From: Kapaibacterium sp038202665
GTDB taxonomy: Bacteria > Bacteroidota > Ignavibacteria > Kapaibacteriales > Kapaibacteriaceae
NCBI GenBank assembly: GCA_038202665.1
Contig: JBBRES010000142.1
Coordinates: 1-6,587 of the forward strand
Direction of reading: 5' to 3'
Length of the DNA: 6,587 nt
The position numbers and the translations under genes were made by a program. The notes below the pieces were generated by a model. That model saw nothing but the letters and a program-made list of their open reading frames with translations, ran no database searches and was not told where the DNA came from. The number at the start of each line of letters is the position of its first letter. Within the stretch, counting starts at the first letter, position 1. Positions 6,061-6,587 of this stretch are shown piece after piece.

Positions 6061-6587
6061 ATGAGAACGTATGAACGCGCTTTGGAAATGGCCGCACGAA
6101 CACATCGTACAGAGATTGCTGGAGGTCCAGCACCCTTTGCTCACTTATCGTACGAACAAGAGTTGCAGATCAAACGGCGTGCAGCTGCGGAGTTTCTTGG
6201 CTCCATGAGCGAAGTAGCTCCTGCATCGATGCAGTTGTTGCCGCTTGTAGAGGCACCCATGCCACGAGCGTATCGCACCACGTCACGGCGCCGAGTGTGG
6301 CACGAACGAAAGACTGTGCGGTTGGTGCATGGCGATGGCTCTACTGCAGACGCGGCGCTCAGTAATGCGCTTGAGCCGAAGTCGCACTTAGATGCGTATG
6401 GTGCAATCGAGCGACACCTGAACAACGTCATGTCGCCACTTGGCAGCGCCATGAATCACGTGATCGTTCGTGGCACCTACGAGGAGCACGTGCTCATTCT
6501 GAATGTTCGACATCTTGATGCCGAGGTAATCCGTGCCGCTCGAAGATGCATCACCGCTGCCCAAGTGGCTTGTCCGATCATCACATC
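6061..6587 (+). CDS. Probable TrmA/RlmCD-family RNA (uracil-5-)-methyltransferase, N-terminal half (3' end cut by window edge)
   Basis: The frame is open from ATG 6061 to the window edge, 175 codons, 8 bases after the phosphatase, so probably co-transcribed with it. I recognise the N-terminal half of a class I SAM-dependent RNA m5U methyltransferase by its run of motifs: HLSYEQELQIKRR (28-40) matches the family's Q-H-L-x-Y-x-x-Q-L-x-x-K; PLVEAPMPRAYRTTSRRRV (61-79) matches the region ending in w-x-Y-R-x-K/R; NHVIVRGTYEEHVLILNVR (132-150) matches the strand pair before the Rossmann fold. The SAM-binding motifs and catalytic Cys lie beyond the window, so activity cannot be judged. It begins without a TRAM domain, and the CGGC that usually precedes QHLxY reads AGGP (20-23), so no Fe-S cluster is expected there. 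The first cysteine is C163. The link is by eye alone; another RNA-binding or methyltransferase family is possible. Confidence 0.6.
   Translation, partial: MRTYERALEMAARTHRTEIAGGPAPFAHLSYEQELQIKRRAAAEFLGSMSEVAPASMQLLPLVEAPMPRAYRTTSRRRVWHERKTVRLVHGDGSTADAALSNALEPKSHLDAYGAIERHLNNVMSPLGSAMNHVIVRGTYEEHVLILNVRHLDAEVIRAARRCITAAQVACPIIT

Overview
The window suggests a chromosome segment from the Bacteroidota/Chlorobi/Ignavibacteria side of the FCB group, with roughly balanced base composition. This rests on four things: an Oar-like TonB-dependent receptor with an N-terminal carboxypeptidase-regulatory-like domain; a Crp/Fnr protein whose whole length resembles the form common in Bacteroidota; a LuxR-type HTH of the type those bacteria use; and promoter -7 elements that fit the Bacteroidota consensus TAnnTTTG. 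Two genes also have good Shine-Dalgarno sequences. Since Bacteroidota proper rarely rely on these, a deeper-branching lineage (for example Kapabacteria or Ignavibacteria) is possible, but I cannot fix the phylum from the sequence alone.

Layout. Positions 1-4287 hold four minus-strand genes. Read in transcription order they are: an Fnr/Crp-type regulator (4287-3574), a second and divergent Crp-like protein (3514-2882), a small stand-alone LuxR-type HTH protein (2844-2356), and a large TonB-dependent outer-membrane receptor (2279 down to the left edge, 3' end missing). The three regulators are 59 and 37 bases apart and may form one operon. The receptor appears to have its own promoter in the 76-base gap before it. 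On the plus strand, divergent from the regulators across 64 bases, are a GAF-GAF-PP2C (SpoIIE/RsbU-type) serine/threonine phosphatase (4352-6052) and, 8 bases later, the start of a gene that looks like a cysteine-poor member of the TrmA/RlmCD RNA uracil-5-methyltransferase family (6061 to the right edge).

How the genes may work together. This is a small regulatory island. A GAF-sensing PP2C phosphatase of the partner-switching type sits back to back with an Fnr/Crp regulator. That regulator is followed by two further DNA-binding proteins that lack recognisable ligand-binding residues or sensor domains. The shared 64-base region holds a perfect -7 element ending three bases before the phosphatase ATG, and a near-perfect 10-bp palindrome that overlaps a -7-like element four bases before the Fnr-type ATG. 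Both divergent genes may therefore give leaderless or nearly leaderless mRNAs, and the palindrome could be an operator. Whether the regulators control the receptor is inference.

I saw no RNA genes, CRISPR arrays, insertion sequences, convincing intrinsic terminators or stretches above 300 bases without a gene. All genes are intact except the two cut by the window edges.
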